64,000 nucleotides of DNA from Flavobacterium ginsenosidimutans (GCF_003254625.1 NZ_QJRJ01000082.1:310001-374000), one strand, 5' to 3'; numbered from the stretch's first letter, positions 25,610 to 34,957 are shown. The notes: a model not told the origin generated them from the sequence alone. Numbers and translations: made by a program.

Positions 25610-26461
25610 TTAATTCGATTCTATGAAATTGTCAATATAACGAGTAACCATTTCAGGATATTGATGATGCGGACCATGTCCCGTTTGAGCAATCGTGATT
25701 AGAGTTGCTGTAGGGAGTTTTTGGTTAAGTCCGAACCAGTTTTCTGGAGGAAAACAAACTTCATGATTAGCAGAAATAATTAATATTGGAATATTTATCT
25801 GCATTAATTTTTCTCTTGCATTATATGGATCATTCCAATAATCATCGTGTGATTTGCCGTAATATTCCCAAAGTTCAGGTTTTACTTTTTGGTCTTTATT
25901 TTCTCTTTTATTTATTCTCTTGTGGCTTTCTGCGGCTGCATTTCGGCTTGCTTCAGACGCAGGTTCAAAAAATAATATGGTTTCATGTTCTAGGGTATAT
26001 TCAGGAATATAAGCTGTTTTAATGAAAATTTCTTCTAGAGGATGATTTACTTTTCCGGGAGGTTTGGTTCCAATTAAGATTGTATGGGTAATTCGGTTTG
26101 AGAATTCTGTTGTAGCTACTTGTGCCGCCCAGCCGCCTAATGACCATCCGCCCAATATAAATTTGTCAATTTTTAAAGCATCGGCTAGATCAATGGCATC
26201 TTTTCCAAAACCTAAAATAGTTTCATGAGGCGTTCCAGTAGAAGTAGCTAATCCTTTGTAATTAAAAATGATAACTTGGTATTTTTGTGCTAATGCATCT
26301 AAAAAAGCGGGATCCCAATCGTCTAGATTACCACGAAATCTGTTACAGAGAATAATAGGCAATCCTTTGCCAATTGATCTATAAGCTATTTTATAATCTT
26401 GAATTGAAGCAAATTTAGTTTCAGATTGATCTGCCTTGACCAAAGTATTTTCTTTTTCCAT
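25610..26461 (-). CDS. Alpha/beta hydrolase, NRFRG subfamily
   Basis: 283 residues from the ATG at 26461 (MEKENTLVKADQSE); an upstream in-frame ATG overlaps the preceding gene. The usual HG oxyanion motif is replaced by CNRFRGNLDDWDP. Nucleophile Ser is in GGWSLGGWAAQ and the His in QTGHGPHHQ. A close paralogue is at 45149. It is the last gene of an operon with a cysteine hydrolase and an unknown protein under a sigma-54 type promoter. Substrate unknown. Confidence 0.85.
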   Translation of the reverse strand: MEKENTLVKADQSETKFASIQDYKIAYRSIGKGLPIILCNRFRGNLDDWDPAFLDALAQKYQVIIFNYKGLATSTGTPHETILGFGKDAIDLADALKIDKFILGGWSLGGWAAQVATTEFSNRITHTILIGTKPPGKVNHPLEEIFIKTAYIPEYTLEHETILFFEPASEASRNAAAESHKRINKRENKDQKVKPELWEYYGKSHDDYWNDPYNAREKLMQINIPILIISANHEVCFPPENWFGLNQKLPTATLITIAQTGHGPHHQYPEMVTRYIDNFIESN

Positions 26462-26507
26462 TGTACTAAAATTAAAGTTTTTATAATTGTTTCTGATTCC
26501 GTTTGCC

Positions 26508-27038
26508 TTAGTTCCAAATACCAGACAAAGCTTTTTTCTGAATGTTTTTGGCAAACAAAGGTGTTTCTTCTTTATTATGTGCTTCCAAATTATCTTTCAT
26601 ACTAATACGGATGGGCTCTAAGTCTGAAACGCCAGCTGCCGCAAGAAGTTGAGTAAAATGATCTGTAAGCGAAATCACGACATGATTGGAAAGTTCGCAA
26701 GAAGAATCGGATAGTTTCTTAACTTTCAATTCCCATTTAATTATCAAAGTGGTGTGACCAAGAGGAGATAGAGAATCAGAAATAGAATTGACAGCGCAGT
26801 GTTCTCTTTTGGAAATATCTTCTATATAATGTTGGATTAGCATATTTCCAGCAATCTGCTCCACATTTATAGACATTCTTAAACCATCTTCTGTTAATGA
26901 ATTTCCAGCAGCGATATGAGAAGAAGAACATTCTTGGTATTCCTGATCTTTTAATGTAAAAAGCCATTCAGTCAAATTAATAGTTTCCAAAGGCGCATTA
27001 ATTATATCTGTTGCAGTGCTTTCTGTAAAAGAATCCAT
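26508..27038 (-). CDS. Unknown protein, possibly SRPBCC fold
   Basis: 176 residues, soluble. The pattern of short strands (LRMSINVEQIAGNMLIQHYIED, TTLIIKWELKVKKL, CELSNHVVISL) and a long C-terminal helix suggests a START/SRPBCC-like fold, but I do not recognise it confidently. It begins 3 bp after the stop of the cysteine hydrolase and precedes the alpha/beta hydrolase by 46 bp, so it is in the middle of a three-gene operon. Confidence 0.6.
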   Translation of the reverse strand: MDSFTESTATDIINAPLETINLTEWLFTLKDQEYQECSSSHIAAGNSLTEDGLRMSINVEQIAGNMLIQHYIEDISKREHCAVNSISDSLSPLGHTTLIIKWELKVKKLSDSSCELSNHVVISLTDHFTQLLAAAGVSDLEPIRISMKDNLEAHNKEETPLFAKNIQKKALSGIWN

Positions 27039-27041
27039 AAT

Positions 27042-27659
27042 TTAAGAATTGATATTATTTATGAATTCGTCTGTAGAAGAAAGAACATGCCCATAATTCG
27101 GAAAATTAGTTTCGACTGTAGCTTTGATTTCTTCCCAATTAAAAGCGCCTATTCCATCTTTAATTAATGTGACATGATAACCTAGTTCGACACCAAATCT
27201 TGCTGTAGAATCGATACAAGTATTGGCTCTCATACCCGCAAGAACTATTTGGTCAATATCATGCTGGCGCAAAAGAAAATCTAAATCGGTATTAGCAAAT
27301 CCGCTCGCAGTCCAATGATTTTGTGCAATAAGATCGCCTTCTTGCATAATAAGATCAGGATGAAATTCTGCACCCCAAGAACCTTTTTCAAAAAGAGTAA
27401 TATTTTTACTTCCTAAATGCGACGGAGCCATAAACTTCCAGTTTATATAATCTCTTATTTGTGTATGGCGATGCGGTGCATAAATAATTTGAATTTTCTT
27501 TTCTCTTGCAGCAGTTAATAGTTTTTTGATGTTAGCAACCACTTTATTTCCTTCAACTGTTTCTTTTGTTACAGGATATAATTTTCCTCCTTCAGAAAGA
27601 AAATCATTAAATGGATCAATAATGACGATTGCGGTTTTTTGAAGTTGATATAAGCTCAT
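27042..27659 (-). CDS. Isochorismatase-fold cysteine hydrolase
   Basis: 205 residues from the ATG at 27659 (MSLYQLQKTAIVIIDP); an upstream ATG is in frame but the promoter lies between them. Catalytic Asp is in VIIDPFNDFLSEGGKL and the nucleophile Cys in AGMRANTCIDSTARFGVE. It is the first gene of an operon with an unknown protein and an alpha/beta hydrolase. A sigma-54 type promoter is 30 nt upstream. Confidence 0.87.
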   Translation of the reverse strand: MSLYQLQKTAIVIIDPFNDFLSEGGKLYPVTKETVEGNKVVANIKKLLTAAREKKIQIIYAPHRHTQIRDYINWKFMAPSHLGSKNITLFEKGSWGAEFHPDLIMQEGDLIAQNHWTASGFANTDLDFLLRQHDIDQIVLAGMRANTCIDSTARFGVELGYHVTLIKDGIGAFNWEEIKATVETNFPNYGHVLSSTDEFINNINS

Positions 27660-27688
27660 GATTTTAATTTTTAAGTTAAGTTGTTGTA

Positions 27689-27704
27689 TGCTAATAATAT
27701 GCCA
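27689..27704 (-). promoter_or_regulatory. Candidate sigma-54 promoter of the hydrolase operon
   Basis: Minus strand TGGCATATTATTAGCA keeps GG-N10-GC and matches TGGCAYR-N4-TTGCW at all but one conserved place. It is 30 nt before the start codon, closely matching the 33 nt and 36 nt of the sites at 15477 and 39319. Confidence 0.5.
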
Positions 27705-27902
27705 ATACGTTTTTGTACTATATTGATTGCTATCTGGCAAGTATTGAAAACCAGAAAGTTGCGATATTTAACGAATTTTCGAAATACAGTAAATTAGCGA
27801 GATAGAGAAGAGCAGTTTTATTTTATAATTTTCGAAAATGATTATGTAAGTCTGCAGAAAGGATTTGGACTAATTTTATAAAACATTTAAAAACTTAAAA
27901 TT

Positions 27903-28103
27903 ATGGAATCAAAGAATCAAACTCAGAAGAACCCTAATTCCAATCAGAATGGGGGAGATCATCGAAGCGATACCAGAAAACATCAATATAAAGATCATGA
28001 CGAAGTTTTAACAAATGATGAAAACTACGATGCAGACACTAAAAAGTTCAAAGGAAAAGAACCCGATTTCGATGATCAATTAAATAATGAAGAAAAAAAA
28101 TAA
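27903..28103 (+). CDS. Small hydrophilic protein, unknown
   Basis: 66 residues, almost without hydrophobic residues, rich in Asn, Asp, Lys and Gln (KNQTQKNPNSNQNGGDHRSD). Probably intrinsically disordered. Such proteins are often desiccation or stress induced, but no family is recognised. A good terminator follows. Confidence 0.6.
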   Translation: MESKNQTQKNPNSNQNGGDHRSDTRKHQYKDHDEVLTNDENYDADTKKFKGKEPDFDDQLNNEEKK

Positions 28104-28109
28104 AACCGA

Positions 28110-28142
28110 AACGTCTCAAGTTAATTTTTGAGGCGTTTTTTA
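28110..28142 (+). terminator. Rho-independent terminator
   Basis: AACGTCTCAA and TTGAGGCGTT pair with one G-U around GTTAATTT and are followed by a run of T. Confidence 0.8.
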
Positions 28143-28282
28143 TTTGCTTTTTCTCTTCAAAAACCACTTTTTTTATGAGATGAAAGCGAAGAAGTAAAAA
28201 ATATGATTGGATTTTTATAGATTTGTAAAAATCTAATACAGTTTCTCAAATAATAATTGAGTAATAATATATAATACAAGGC

Positions 28283-28918
28283 ATGAAATCGGTTACCTCA
28301 TTTTTTTTACTTTTATTGTTTGTCTATTCCAATTCTTACTCACAGCTGAGTTCAGATAAAATATTTGAAAGTTTTAAACAAGGAGAACGCACAAACTGTT
28401 CATCAATTGCTTTCATTAAAGCTTCTTTAAATGTATACGGATTAGATAATCTTTTTGAAAGCGAGAAATTAAACAATGATTCTTATAAGATTAAGCTAAA
28501 AAATGATGCAACCTTTAATTTGGATAGCACTGAAATTGTTAAGGCCAGAAAATCAGCAGGTTTTGTTTATATTAAAGATAATTGCGACAGTGAAAGAATT
28601 AGAGATTATGCCGTGTTGACTTATGCTGTAATGGCAAAATACATGCAGATTATCGATAAGGAACCAACTTTTGAGAAAGCTTTAGAAGAATTGGAAGAAG
28701 GCACCGTATATACTCCAACAATCTATAAATACTTAGGATTCAAATTAGGCAAGCAAATTCAAAAATTAAAAAGACAATCTGGAAGTGAATATTGTGGCGT
28801 TGTAGCATGGTCAAAAGCTCATGCCGTTTTTGTTTGCGAAGATTTTATGGATTATTATGGAAACAAAAAAAGCATTTGGATCAAATATCCTGGACGTTTT
28901 AGAATAATTAAATCTTAA
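28283..28918 (+). CDS. Exported protein with possible papain-like Cys/His pair
   Basis: 211 residues with a signal peptide ending ...NSYSQ. Cys39 in GERTNCSSIAFIKASL sits at the start of a helix and His180 in WSKAHAVFVCEDFMDYYGN starts a strand, the order seen in papain-like and calpain-like folds, where C-x-x-x-x-x-x-K/A helix and H-A-V-x-V are typical. No family is recognised. It could be a periplasmic cysteine hydrolase or a degenerate relative. Confidence 0.6.
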   Translation: MKSVTSFFLLLLFVYSNSYSQLSSDKIFESFKQGERTNCSSIAFIKASLNVYGLDNLFESEKLNNDSYKIKLKNDATFNLDSTEIVKARKSAGFVYIKDNCDSERIRDYAVLTYAVMAKYMQIIDKEPTFEKALEELEEGTVYTPTIYKYLGFKLGKQIQKLKRQSGSEYCGVVAWSKAHAVFVCEDFMDYYGNKKSIWIKYPGRFRIIKS

Positions 28919-29040
28919 GGAAAGATCAAATAAAAGCTTGCAAAGCCCTGAAAACACTTATTTATTGGGCATTCGCTGTACTATTTTACTTATTCAGATT
29001 AAGAGATTATCATATTTTTAGGAAAAACAAACTATAAAAG

Positions 29041-29070
29041 TTGCAATTTAAGTTAATTTATATATTTTTG
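29041..29070 (+). promoter_or_regulatory. Housekeeping promoter of the exported protein at 29102
   Basis: TTGC (29041-29044) and TATTTTTG (29063-29070) are separated by 18 bp, matching the TTG/TAnnTTTG pattern of Bacteroidota primary sigma factors. The start codon is 31 bp further on. Confidence 0.65.
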
Positions 29071-29101
29071 TTTTTATTCAAGAACCAAATCTATATAACA
29101 A

Positions 29102-29545
29102 ATGAAGAGTAAGATTTTTTTATTAAGTGTCCTTTTCTTCTTGACGACTGCTGCTGTTTCTGCACAGGCAAAAAATGCACCAAGAAGTATTATTAGTACA
29201 ACAGCGTTAATCCGTAAATACCATGATCAAAAAGAATTAAGTGGTATGCAAAAAGGAGAGCTTTTAGAATTGTACATTGAGCGTATTAAGGTTTTAGTAA
29301 AAACACTTCCTTATATTGCTTTGGTTACTAAACCTGGTGTTACAATGGCAGATTTAGGTATTCCTGATACTAGTGAAAACAAAAAGTTTTTAGATGGACA
29401 AGCAGAGGGTACAACAATTTTCTTAGATACTACAGTAGATTTCCAAAGAAAAATGATGCCTTATTCAGATAAAGGAAATCTTATCGCTGCAATTTTATTC
29501 TACGAAAACACTTTGAAATCTTTACACGAATTCAACGATTTATAA
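29102..29545 (+). CDS. Conserved exported protein, unknown function
   Basis: 147 residues with a signal peptide ending ...AAVSAQA. The mature part is helical, with SGMQKGELLELYIERIKVLVKTLPYIALV and ending FYENTLKSLHEFNDL. No known domain. A strong promoter and a strong terminator bound it as a single-gene unit, which suggests high expression. Confidence 0.7.
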   Translation: MKSKIFLLSVLFFLTTAAVSAQAKNAPRSIISTTALIRKYHDQKELSGMQKGELLELYIERIKVLVKTLPYIALVTKPGVTMADLGIPDTSENKKFLDGQAEGTTIFLDTTVDFQRKMMPYSDKGNLIAAILFYENTLKSLHEFNDL

Positions 29546-29568
29546 GAATCTCAAACATAAAAATTACA

Positions 29569-29604
29569 AACTCCAAAGTCTTAGACTTTGGAGTTTTTTT
29601 TTTG
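29569..29604 (+). terminator. Strong rho-independent terminator
   Basis: AACTCCAAAGTC and GACTTTGGAGTT form a perfect 12-bp stem with loop TTA, followed by nine or more T. Confidence 0.9.
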
Positions 29605-29845
29605 AAATAAACTTTCGAGACTATTCTCAAATCATTTCAAACAAAATTCATACACTTCTTTCCGTTGTGCATTCTTTTGTACAATTCTTTTAAAAAGGCT
29701 AAAATCGCTTCTAAACTTTACGGTTTTAGTATAATTCTTATAAAATAGTTAAAATTACTTCAAAAGCTAACTTTCTTGTTTTTAATGCTTTAAATGGATA
29801 GAATTAATTTGCTTAACATTTTTTTTGCAAAAAATTCAATTAAAA

Positions 29846-29876
29846 TTTGGGAACTAAAATTTTTAATATACTTTTG
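29846..29876 (+). promoter_or_regulatory. Promoter of the susC/susD operon
   Basis: TTTG (29846-29849), 19-bp spacer and TACTTTTG (29869-29876) match the consensus TTTG-N19-TAnnTTTG exactly. Transcription would start near 29882, leaving a leader of about 385 nt before the susC start. Confidence 0.8.
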
Positions 29877-30111
29877 TTCTATCAAATTAGTAGAGTTTAA
29901 AAGAATAAGTTAAAAGCCAGAGATTAAAGACCATATTCCATTTTCATTTTTGAACAAGCGAGAACCACAAAGGCAGTTTAAGTCTTACGAGTTACCACGG
30001 TTAAAATTCCTCTCTTTTTAATTCATTGTAAATTTTAATAAATACAATCCTGTATAGGGTTGAAATATTGTATAGGCCAATTTAAATAGTAGTAATCTAA
30101 AATCAGTGAAA

Positions 30112-30138
30112 ATGAAAAAACGAATGTGTTGCAGATAA
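30112..30138 (+). CDS. Leader peptide MKKRMCCR
   Basis: ATG to TAA encodes MKKRMCCR, with adjacent Cys codons TGT TGC just before the end. It lies in the susC leader, about 230 nt after the transcription start and 129 nt before susC. Downstream are a hairpin CCAT...ATGG (30151-30174) and a second stem (30205-30241) close to the susC start. The arrangement is that of a Cys-sensing attenuator: ribosome stalling at the Cys codons would change folding. Function is inferred. Confidence 0.5.
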   Translation: MKKRMCCR

Positions 30139-30204
30139 AAAAAAGAAAAACCATCTCTGCGGGAACAGAAATGGTGAAGCTTAAAGAAATTATTATCTCT
30201 AAAA

Positions 30205-30241
30205 GGGAAGCTAGAATGTACTAACCGGTTCTTGGCTTACC
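30205..30241 (+). promoter_or_regulatory. Leader hairpin before susC
   Basis: GGGAAGCTAGAA (30205-30216) can pair, with a small bulge, with TTCTTGGCTTACC (30229-30241). Its right arm ends 25 nt before the susC ATG, so it could affect translation or elongation. Confidence 0.4.
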
Positions 30242-30266
30242 TAATTTATTAAACTAAAACAAAGTA

Positions 30267-33200
30267 ATGAAAAAAAAATTAGAAAGATATGCTTGGCTAT
30301 GTATTTTGTTGATTTCCATAGGAGTTAAATCACAAGAGACTAAGCCGTTAATCCAGTCTAAACTGGAAGGAACAGTAGTCGATGCTGTTACAAAAGAGCC
30401 TATTATTGGAGCTTCTATAAACATTAAAGGAACAACACATGGAGTTGTAACAGATACTGACGGAAATTTTTATTTCCAGACAGGCCAAAAATTCCCTTAT
30501 ACACTTATTGTTAGTTATTTGGGATATAAAAAAGAAGAAGTTGTAGTCAATAAAAATGCAATCGTAATCGAGCTTACTGAAGAACAGAATGCATTATCTG
30601 AAGTAGTTGTAACTGCTCTTGGAATTTCAAAAGAAAAGAAATCTTTAGGATATACGACTCAGGCAGTTAAAGGAAAAGAGTTGGCTGAAACAAAAGAAAC
30701 TAACTTTTTAAACAGCCTTTCTGGTAAAGTAGCTGGTGTACGTATTACGAATTCACAAGGTGACATGGGATCGTCACGTATTATTATTCGTGGGGAAACG
30801 TCTATTGCAGGAAACAACCAGCCACTGTTCGTAGTTGATGGTGTTCCAGTGGATAATTCACAATTAAATTTTGGTGGTGCAACTCGTGATTTTAGAAACG
30901 CAATTGCCGATTTAAATCCGCAGGATATTGAAACATTAACAGTTTTAAAAGGTCCTAACGCCGCAGCTCTTTACGGATCTCGCGCTGCGCATGGTGTGGT
31001 TTTGATTACTACAAAATCAGGTAGAAATCAAAAAGGATTTGGAGTAACTTTCAATACAGGTATCACGATTTCTCAAGTAGCAACTTTACCTTCTTTTCAA
31101 AATTCATTTGGACAAGGATCAAACGGAAAATTCAGCTACGTAGATGGTAAAGGAGGCGGAGTTAATGATGGAGTTGATGAAAGCTGGGGACCTAAATTGG
31201 ACGGACGTCTTATTCCTCAATTTTATTCAAATGGAGAAGCTGTTCCTTTTGTAGCTCATCCTAATAATGTAAGAGACTTTTTTAATAATGGTATTACTTA
31301 CGATAATAGTATTTCTGTTGCTAAAGCTGATGAAAAATCAGATTTCCGTTTAGGAGCTAATAATCAGAAACAGCTTGGAACAGTGCCTAACAGTGAAATA
31401 AACAAAACAAACTTCTCTGTTAATGCTAATTACAAAATCTCTGAAAACGTAAAAGTAGGAGTAACAGGAAATTATATTGTTACCAATGCTCCAGCTTTAC
31501 CTGGAGGACCATCAGGAGGTCGTGCTGCGGGTGTTATGTTGCAGTTTCTTTGGTTCGGACGTCAGGTAGATGTGAATCAGCTTAATAAAGATTGGAACAC
31601 AAATTGGAACAACAGCTACTACAGTAATCCATACTGGAATGCATATTACAATACAACTAGTCAACAGCGTAATCGTTTTATTGGAGATGTCCATTTAGAA
31701 GCGAAGCTTGCAGACGGACTTAATTTTAGATTCCGTACAGGAGTTGATTACTATAACGACCGTAGAAAATACACCATTAAATACGGTACAAACGGAACGC
31801 CTTATGGTTCTTATGCCGAAGATGCTTACACTGTAAATGAGCAAAATACAGAAGGTATTTTCCAATATACAAAAAAGCTTAATGATGATTTTAGTTTAGA
31901 TGCACTTGCCGGATTTAATATCCGTAACCATAGCGACGCAAACAATTATCAAAAAGCGCCACGTTTGGCTGTACCAGATTTATATACATTAACGAATTCG
32001 AGAGATCCTTTAACGTCTTCAAATTCATTGTCTAGATTAAGAGTTTACAGCGCTTATGCTTCGGCTCAGCTAGGGTTTAGAAACTATGCTTTCTTAAACG
32101 TTACGGCTCGTAATGACTGGTCATCAACATTACCAAGCAGTAACCGTTCTTACTTTTATCCATCGATTAATGGTAGTGTAGTTTTAACAGACGCATTAAA
32201 TATTAAGAGTAGTACTTTAGATTTCTTAAAAGTTCGCGGTGGATGGTCTGAAGTAGGTAACGATGCAGATCCATATCAATTGTCTACGGTTTACAATTTC
32301 CAAACGGCATTTGACGGAAATCCAATTCAAACTTCTTCACAAAGAAAACTTAATGAAAATTTGAAACCAGAAACAACACGTTCTACTGAAGTAGGTCTTG
32401 AAGCTTCTTTCTGGAAAAACAGACTTCATTTTGATGTTGCTTATTATAACACAAATAGTTTCGATCAGATTTTGGAGATAAAAACTACAGCATCAAGCGG
32501 TTATAATTCACAGTTAATCAATGCAGGTAAAATTAATAACCAAGGTATAGAGGTTCAATTGGATGGAAATCCTATTCAAACTGAGAACTTCAAATGGAAT
32601 GTGGCTTTAAATTATTCAAAAAATAAGAGTAAAGTAGAAATTTTGGATTATGCGGGAGATATTAAAAATTACACAATTGGTACTTCTGGAGGTGTAGATG
32701 TATTAGCATCTGTAGGACAAGCTTATGGAGCACTTTATGGAACTGCGTATGAGCGTGATGCAAGTGGAAATATTGTAGTGGGAGCGAATGGTCTTCCTAA
32801 AGCAGATCCAACAAAAAGAGTTTTAGGACATTATACTCCAGATTATTTGGCAGGTATTACAAATACTTTGACTTATAAAAATCTTGAATTATCATTCTTA
32901 GTTGATGCTAGTGTAGGAGGGGAACTTTTCTCAGGAACAAACAGAACAGGAAATTATACAGGGGTTTTAGCTCAAACTATGACAGGTCGTGATGCAGAAC
33001 ATGGAGGATTAAGCTACTATTACCCAGGAGATAATACTGCTAATCCGAAAACTTTGGTAGTAGGCGGAGCTGCTCCAAGCGGTGTAACAGTTTATGATGA
33101 TGGAATGATCTTTAATGGTGTTTATGCAGATGGAACTGCTAATAATAAAGTGATTAGTGCGCAGGAATATTACAAAGCATCATACAATATTAGTGAAGCT

Positions 33201-33455
33201 TATATCTATAGTTCAACTTTTGTGAAAATGAGAGAGATAAAACTTAGTTACAACTTTGATAAGAAACTAGTTAAAAAACTAGGTCTTGAAGGAGCAAGTA
33301 TTACTGCTGCAGGACGTAACCTATTCTTTATTTACAAAGAGGTTCCAAATGTTGACCCTGAAACCGCTTTTAATACTGGAAATGCACAAGGATTGGAAAG
33401 TTTGGCATTGCCAACAACAAGAAATTTCAGTCTTAATCTTAATGTTAAATTTTAA
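30267..33455 (+). CDS. SusC/RagA family TonB-linked outer-membrane protein
   Basis: 1062 residues. Signal peptide; carboxypeptidase-regulatory-like domain at about 33-110 (LEGTVVDAVTKEPIIGASI); TonB box region EVVVTALGI; plug with RGETSIAGNNQPLFVVDGVPV and the NAAALYGSRAAHGVVLITTK signature; then a barrel ending LNLNVKF. It forms the transport half of a SusCD complex with the next gene, 12 bp downstream. No glycoside hydrolase, peptidase or sulfatase gene follows, so the ligand is unknown; the Cys leader peptide hints at a sulfur-related ligand. Confidence 0.93.
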   Translation: MKKKLERYAWLCILLISIGVKSQETKPLIQSKLEGTVVDAVTKEPIIGASINIKGTTHGVVTDTDGNFYFQTGQKFPYTLIVSYLGYKKEEVVVNKNAIVIELTEEQNALSEVVVTALGISKEKKSLGYTTQAVKGKELAETKETNFLNSLSGKVAGVRITNSQGDMGSSRIIIRGETSIAGNNQPLFVVDGVPVDNSQLNFGGATRDFRNAIADLNPQDIETLTVLKGPNAAALYGSRAAHGVVLITTKSGRNQKGFGVTFNTGITISQVATLPSFQNSFGQGSNGKFSYVDGKGGGVNDGVDESWGPKLDGRLIPQFYSNGEAVPFVAHPNNVRDFFNNGITYDNSISVAKADEKSDFRLGANNQKQLGTVPNSEINKTNFSVNANYKISENVKVGVTGNYIVTNAPALPGGPSGGRAAGVMLQFLWFGRQVDVNQLNKDWNTNWNNSYYSNPYWNAYYNTTSQQRNRFIGDVHLEAKLADGLNFRFRTGVDYYNDRRKYTIKYGTNGTPYGSYAEDAYTVNEQNTEGIFQYTKKLNDDFSLDALAGFNIRNHSDANNYQKAPRLAVPDLYTLTNSRDPLTSSNSLSRLRVYSAYASAQLGFRNYAFLNVTARNDWSSTLPSSNRSYFYPSINGSVVLTDALNIKSSTLDFLKVRGGWSEVGNDADPYQLSTVYNFQTAFDGNPIQTSSQRKLNENLKPETTRSTEVGLEASFWKNRLHFDVAYYNTNSFDQILEIKTTASSGYNSQLINAGKINNQGIEVQLDGNPIQTENFKWNVALNYSKNKSKVEILDYAGDIKNYTIGTSGGVDVLASVGQAYGALYGTAYERDASGNIVVGANGLPKADPTKRVLGHYTPDYLAGITNTLTYKNLELSFLVDASVGGELFSGTNRTGNYTGVLAQTMTGRDAEHGGLSYYYPGDNTANPKTLVVGGAAPSGVTVYDDGMIFNGVYADGTANNKVISAQEYYKASYNISEAYIYSSTFVKMREIKLSYNFDKKLVKKLGLEGASITAAGRNLFFIYKEVPNVDPETAFNTGNAQGLESLALPTTRNFSLNLNVKF

Positions 33456-33467
33456 AAACTCGGAATC

Positions 33468-34892
33468 ATGCTAAAAAAACTATCATATACAATACTGTTT
33501 GCATTGACACTGAGCTCTTGCAGTGACACTTTGGACGATATTAATAAAAATCCAAATGCAACTGAAACTCCATTGGCACCGTACCTATTAACAGGAACCT
33601 TAAAACAAGGTGCAGATTTGTATTGGGGAGATGTAAATAACTTTAATTCATCTTTATTGTTTGTTCAGCATTGGGCTAAAATCCAATATACAGAACCAGA
33701 TCGATACGATGTTTCTAATACTTCTTTCACAACATTGTGGAATACAGGTTATGCCACTCTAATTACAGATTTGAATACGATTTTGAACTTTCCAGATGCA
33801 CAGGCAAATTCAAATTATAAAGGTATCGCATTGACTTTACGCTCTTGGACATTTTTATTGTTAACCGATGCTTACGGAAGCATTCCGTACAAAGAAGCAG
33901 GTTTAAATGTAACGCCAGCATACAATACTCAAAAAGAAGTTTATACAGGATTACTTGAAGATTTGAAACAAGCTCAATCTTTGCTTAACGCAACAAACGG
34001 TTCTGTAACTGGAGATTTGGTTTATAAAGGAGATATATCGAAATGGAAAAAATTTGTGAATTCGCTTCGTCTGAGAATCGCATTGAGAATTTCTGATAAA
34101 GAACCTACATTAGCAAAACAAGCAGCAATTGACGCAACAAGCGATGCTGCTGGAGTAATTAGCAGCGAAAGCGAAACATTTAAGTTTACTTATACTAGTT
34201 CGCCTCAGCAAAACCCAGCTTCGGCATGGTTTGAAACTCGTGATGATTTCCGTATTTCAAAAACTATGGTTGATAAATTATATGAATTGTCAGATCCGCG
34301 TTTGCCAGTTTTTGCACAATTGCCATCAGATGCAAGTGTAGGTAAATATGTTGGAGGTGCTAACGGATTATCAAATAGTGATGCTAACAGCCAAGGTTTT
34401 GCTAAAACATCAAAACCTGGAACTTATTTCTTGACTTCGGCATCACCAGCTGTAATTGCTTCTTATTCAGAAACATTATTTAATCTTGCTGAAGCTGCAG
34501 CGCGCGGATATATTTCTGGAGATGCAGAACAGTATTATAAAAATGCAATTACGGCATCGTTCAATCAATTTGGAATTACCAATGCAACTGCTATTTCAGA
34601 TTATCTGAATCAGACAAGCGTGAAATATGATTCATCAAATTACGCTAAATCGATTGGTACACAAAAATGGATTGCGTTCTTCGGACAAGGTTTAGATGCT
34701 TTTACAGAATGGAGAAGACTTGATTATCCAGTATTGACAGCAGGTCCTGCGACAGTTTTGGACGGACAGATTCCTTCACGTTTCTTCTATCCAGGTACAG
34801 AACAATCGTTGAATGGAGTAAGCTACCAAGCTGCAGTTGCAGATCAAGGAAAAGATTTATTGACAACAAAACTTTGGTTTGATGTGAAATAA
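33468..34892 (+). CDS. SusD/RagB family lipoprotein (SusD-like_2 type)
   Basis: 474 residues, lipobox LTLSSC. The N-terminus continues SDTLDDINKNPNATETP, the form of SusD-like_2 proteins, with GIALTLRSWTFLLLTDAYGSIPY in the first helical repeat and ETLFNLAEAAARGY near the end. It should be the surface lid that captures ligand for the SusC partner. Ends with a perfect terminator at 34927. Confidence 0.92.
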   Translation: MLKKLSYTILFALTLSSCSDTLDDINKNPNATETPLAPYLLTGTLKQGADLYWGDVNNFNSSLLFVQHWAKIQYTEPDRYDVSNTSFTTLWNTGYATLITDLNTILNFPDAQANSNYKGIALTLRSWTFLLLTDAYGSIPYKEAGLNVTPAYNTQKEVYTGLLEDLKQAQSLLNATNGSVTGDLVYKGDISKWKKFVNSLRLRIALRISDKEPTLAKQAAIDATSDAAGVISSESETFKFTYTSSPQQNPASAWFETRDDFRISKTMVDKLYELSDPRLPVFAQLPSDASVGKYVGGANGLSNSDANSQGFAKTSKPGTYFLTSASPAVIASYSETLFNLAEAAARGYISGDAEQYYKNAITASFNQFGITNATAISDYLNQTSVKYDSSNYAKSIGTQKWIAFFGQGLDAFTEWRRLDYPVLTAGPATVLDGQIPSRFFYPGTEQSLNGVSYQAAVADQGKDLLTTKLWFDVK

Positions 34893-34926
34893 GAAAAATT
34901 CTTAACAATCATTAAATTTTAATAGA

Positions 34927-34957
34927 AGCCGTACCAACTTGGTACGGCTTTTTTTAT
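34927..34957 (+). terminator. Terminator of the susCD operon
   Basis: AAGCCGTACC and GGTACGGCTT form a perfect 10-bp stem with loop AACTT, followed by TTTTTT. Confidence 0.92.

Larger units (their letters stand above)
29546..30266. other. Long intergenic region upstream of susC
   Basis: It holds the terminator at 29569, an imperfect 40-bp direct repeat with 50-bp period (29679-29718 and 29729-29768, about 30 of 40 identical, both starting GTAYAATTCTT), a promoter at 29846-29876, a mini-ORF at 30112-30138 and hairpins before the susC start. No protein gene of normal size is present. Confidence 0.6.

Noticed and set aside
29883..30266. Known riboswitch (SAM or similar) in the susC leader
   Set aside because: I could not match the conserved core of any riboswitch class; a leader-peptide mechanism fits better.
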